From contig CAAGFN010000091.1 of the NCBI GenBank assembly GCA_900769145.1, positions 1-17,522 on the forward strand: DNA of 17,522 nt. The letters are read 5' to 3'. A program made the translations under genes and the position numbers. This document shows positions 15,307 to 17,522 of the stretch, in pieces (within the stretch, counting starts at the first letter, position 1; each line of letters opens with the position of its first letter). The stretch comes from Rikenellaceae bacterium. GTDB lineage: Bacteria > Bacteroidota > Bacteroidia > Bacteroidales > UBA932. The notes beneath the pieces are model-generated. The model was given only the letters and a program-made list of their open reading frames with translations, had not been told where the DNA came from and searched no databases.

Positions 15307-15322
15307 AATGGCGTTATATTTG
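15291..15322 (+). promoter_or_regulatory. Promoter for lptD
   Basis: TTTG (15291-15294), a spacer of exactly 20 bases, then TATATTTG (15315-15322). Both elements match the Bacteroidota consensus, which makes this the best-formed promoter in the window. Transcription should start near 15328, about 37 bases before the first TTG of lptD. The -33 element lies inside the amidase coding sequence. Confidence 0.7.
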
Positions 15323-15329
15323 TGTCTTG

Positions 15330-15337
15330 CAAATTTA
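15330..15337 (-). promoter_or_regulatory. Promoter for the amidase-mlaD unit (-7 element)
   Basis: The minus strand reads TAAATTTG, a full match to the -7 consensus, 24 bases from the proposed TTG start codon. No recognisable -33 element lies 19-21 bases upstream. Its position also argues that the longer upstream reading frame of the amidase is not translated. Confidence 0.5.
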
Positions 15338-15364
15338 TAAAAAAATAGAATATTTCGGCATAGT

Positions 15365-17522
15365 TTGATTGAATTGAGTAGTTTTGGACATATAAGCAGA
15401 CATTCCGCGGGCAGGCTTTTGCTTGCCGCTGTGGTGTTTGTTATATGCATAACCGTCTCCCTCCCGGTCATTTCCCAGGACAAGAATCGGCAGAGACGGC
15501 CGCCCAAGACATCATTCAGCCAGGCAGTGGCATTCAACAAGGACAGTCTCCCGCCGCTGACTGATTCGATGAAGGCCGTCCTGGATTCGATTCACATTGC
15601 CGATTCCCTGTTCAAAATAGACTCTGCGGCTCTCCAGAAGAAGAGTTCCCTCGATATGCCTGCATTCTCGACTGGAAAGGATTCCACCATCGAGGTGTTC
15701 AGCAACGGACAGAGGAAGGTGTTCCTGTACGGTGACGTGACAGTCAAGTACAGGGACATGGAACTCTCCGCAGACTATATGGAGTATGACATGAACACCG
15801 GTACAGTGTATGCCAGGGGTACTCTGGATACGCTTACAGGCGAGGTGAAGGGTCAGCCTGTGATGAAGCAGGGAGGCTCTACCTATTCCATGGAGGAACT
15901 CAGGTACAATTTCAACTCCAACAAGGCCCGCATCACCAACATGATTACCCAGCAGGAGGAGGGCCTTCTGCACGGCAAGAACATAAAGATGATGCCGGAC
16001 AAGTCTATAAACATCACCAAGGGCCAATACACTGTCTGCGACCTGGAGCATCCGCATTATTATCTGCATCTAACTGCAGCCAAGGTCATTACGAAGCCGT
16101 CCCAGAAGACTGTGTTCGGACCTGCCTACCCTGTCATAGAGGATGTCCCGATGCCGCTGGCCCTGCCTTTCGGTTTCGTTCCGAAGAGGCCGAACCGTGC
16201 TACGGGTCTCCTGATGCCGACATTCGGAGAGGAAAACTCCAGAGGTTTCTATCTCAGGGACTTGGGAATGTATTTCGTGTTCGGGAATTACCTCGACCTG
16301 TCCGTTACCGGTGACATTTATACCCTCGGTTCATGGGCCGTGAACGTGAATTCCAGATATAAGGTAAACTACAAGGCGACCGGAAACTTCTCCTTCAACA
16401 TGTCCAATGACCAGACAGGAGAAAGGGGCAGCACCGACTTCTTCCAGACGAGGAACTTCGGTCTCAGATGGTCGCACACCCAGGATTCAAAGGCACATCC
16501 TGGTACTACTTTCAGTGCCTCCGTGAGTTTCTCCAGCCCGTCCAACAGCAAATACAACTCCACGTCCATCAACGACGCCCTCCAGAACCAGACATCATCA
16601 TCCATTTCATACAGCAAGAACTGGAACGGAAAGTTCAACCTTTCCATCAATGCTCTCCACAACCAGAACTCCAGGGACAGTTCGTACTCGTTCACATTGC
16701 CTAACCTGACATTTTCCGTCACGAGATTCTACCCGTTCAAGAGAAAGAACAGAATCGGCAAGGAGAAGTTCTACGAAAAATTTTCATTGGGATACAGCAC
16801 GACCCTCCAGAACAAGATCGGATTCAAGACTTCGGAGCTGAAGGAGCCGGGCTTCCTCGACAAGTTCCAGAACGGCATGACGCACAACTTCCAGATTGGC
16901 TTGCCGAACTTCACCATTGCGAAATATCTCAATTTCACCCCGAGCGTGAGCTACGGCCAGAACTGGTTCTTCCGCAAGACCGAATATGAGTTCAATCCGG
17001 AGACCAACAAGGTGGAGGCGCAGACCGGAGGACAGTTCAGCCACTTCGGCATTTCCCAGACATATTCCGGAAGCCTCTCCATGAGCACGAGGCTCTACGG
17101 TATGTTCAATTTCGGAAAGGCCCACAAGATACAGGCTATCAGGCACGTGGTCTCCCCTTCCCTGTCGTTCTCATTCAGCCCGGAGAAGGGTACCCGCATG
17201 AACGGCTGGAGGACATTGAACTACACCGATACTCTCGGCGTGGCCAAGACATACGACTACAATATCTACAGCGGCCAGATTTATTCACCTCCAGGCAAGG
17301 GCAAGTCCGCGACAATGAGTATTTCCATCGGAAACAACCTGGAGGCCAAGGTGAGGGATCTCAGGGACACGACAGGCAAAGGCATCAAGAAGGTGAAACT
17401 CATTGACCAGCTGAACCTCAGTACGGGTTACAATTTCCTGGCAGACTCAATGAGAATGAACAACATAGGCATCACTATGTCCACTTCAGTATTCGGCAAG
17501 CTGGGCATAAGCGCCAATGCCA
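15365..17522 (+). CDS. lptD: LPS-assembly outer-membrane protein LptD, C-terminal end beyond window
   Basis: Outer-membrane barrel that inserts lipopolysaccharide into the outer leaflet. The frame is open from just after a TAA at 15338-15340 to the window edge, about 719 codons; Bacteroidota LptD is near 900 residues, so the end is simply off the window. There is no ATG before the signal peptide. In-frame TTG codons at 15365 and 15374 give a basic end, a hydrophobic stretch LLLAAVVFVICITV and a cleavage region near VISQDK, so one of these is the start; I chose the first. Residues about 105-235 are the periplasmic OstA/LptA-like jelly roll (LYGDVTVKYRDMELSADYM, then TVCDLEHPHYYL). The barrel begins near 255 with PLALPFGFVPKRPNRATG, followed by alternating aromatic strands with many Asn, Ser and Phe. 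It diverges from the amidase-mlaD unit. It would work with Lpt proteins encoded elsewhere. Confidence 0.92.
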   Translation, partial: MIELSSFGHISRHSAGRLLLAAVVFVICITVSLPVISQDKNRQRRPPKTSFSQAVAFNKDSLPPLTDSMKAVLDSIHIADSLFKIDSAALQKKSSLDMPAFSTGKDSTIEVFSNGQRKVFLYGDVTVKYRDMELSADYMEYDMNTGTVYARGTLDTLTGEVKGQPVMKQGGSTYSMEELRYNFNSNKARITNMITQQEEGLLHGKNIKMMPDKSINITKGQYTVCDLEHPHYYLHLTAAKVITKPSQKTVFGPAYPVIEDVPMPLALPFGFVPKRPNRATGLLMPTFGEENSRGFYLRDLGMYFVFGNYLDLSVTGDIYTLGSWAVNVNSRYKVNYKATGNFSFNMSNDQTGERGSTDFFQTRNFGLRWSHTQDSKAHPGTTFSASVSFSSPSNSKYNSTSINDALQNQTSSSISYSKNWNGKFNLSINALHNQNSRDSSYSFTLPNLTFSVTRFYPFKRKNRIGKEKFYEKFSLGYSTTLQNKIGFKTSELKEPGFLDKFQNGMTHNFQIGLPNFTIAKYLNFTPSVSYGQNWFFRKTEYEFNPETNKVEAQTGGQFSHFGISQTYSGSLSMSTRLYGMFNFGKAHKIQAIRHVVSPSLSFSFSPEKGTRMNGWRTLNYTDTLGVAKTYDYNIYSGQIYSPPGKGKSATMSISIGNNLEAKVRDLRDTTGKGIKKVKLIDQLNLSTGYNFLADSMRMNNIGITMSTSVFGKLGISANA

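Noticed and set aside
15307..15540. 78-codon amino-terminal extension of the amidase
   Set aside because: It would run antisense to lptD coding, across both promoters, and would bury the signal peptide inside the protein.
15512..16722. Minus-strand open frames of 185 and 117 codons inside lptD
   Set aside because: They are antisense to a continuous LptD frame with conserved motifs, and have no family signs of their own.
1..17522. A hidden mobile element, CRISPR array, toxin-antitoxin pair, tRNA or defence system
   Set aside because: I saw no transposase, integrase, regular direct repeats, terminal repeats or tRNA-like sequence. Gene order, codon use and promoters look uniform and chromosomal throughout.

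Overview
The window is ordinary chromosomal core DNA from a member of the Bacteroidota, most likely Bacteroidales. Four things point there. Several intergenic gaps carry the TAnnTTTG -7 element used by the Bacteroidota primary sigma factor, two or three of them with a TTG/TTTG -33 element 19-20 bases upstream. Starts have no clear Shine-Dalgarno sequences. The proteins are of Bacteroidota type (an LptD with the periplasmic jelly-roll and barrel layout, an amidase with a C-terminal SPOR-like domain, FtsH with an acidic Ala/Glu/Pro tail). A serine-type sulfatase fits a gut or host-glycan niche. I cannot name the genus from sequence alone.

Layout, left to right. Positions 1-1369 hold the amino-terminal 456 codons of CTP synthase (pyrG, minus strand, cut by the window edge). 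Positions 1486-8457 are one co-directional minus-strand block, transcribed rsfS, ftsH, cdsA, psd, a CNNM/CBS membrane protein and a sulfatase. It makes and maintains the envelope: CdsA makes CDP-diacylglycerol, Psd makes phosphatidylethanolamine, FtsH is the membrane quality-control protease and RsfS silences ribosomes. The block has a likely second promoter in front of psd. Diverging from it is birA (8530-9288, plus), which converges with rpe (9285-9938, minus) with shared stop-codon bases. rpe is translationally coupled to pepD (9935-11365, minus). dnaA (11427-12848, minus) ends in a clear intrinsic terminator whose U-tract also supplies the -33 element of the pepD promoter.

Upstream of dnaA is a 353-base AT-rich stretch (12849-13201) with two DnaA-box-like 9-mers one helical turn apart, an 11-bp direct repeat and inverted repeats. 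It is a candidate dnaA control region and possibly a replication origin. To its right, an N-acetylmuramoyl-L-alanine amidase and an MlaD-like MCE protein (minus) diverge from lptD (plus, cut by the right edge). These are again envelope genes: peptidoglycan cleavage, phospholipid trafficking and LPS export.

I found no mobile element, CRISPR array, tRNA, rRNA or defence system, and no convincing new multi-gene system. The points worth a second look are regulatory: two divergent gene pairs whose -7 elements face each other across a few bases, terminator U-tracts overlapping promoters, a strong hairpin between ftsH and cdsA, a terminator-like structure in the dnaA leader, and TTG starts for both the amidase and lptD. 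All coordinates for promoters and hairpins were read by eye and no folding or homology search was run.
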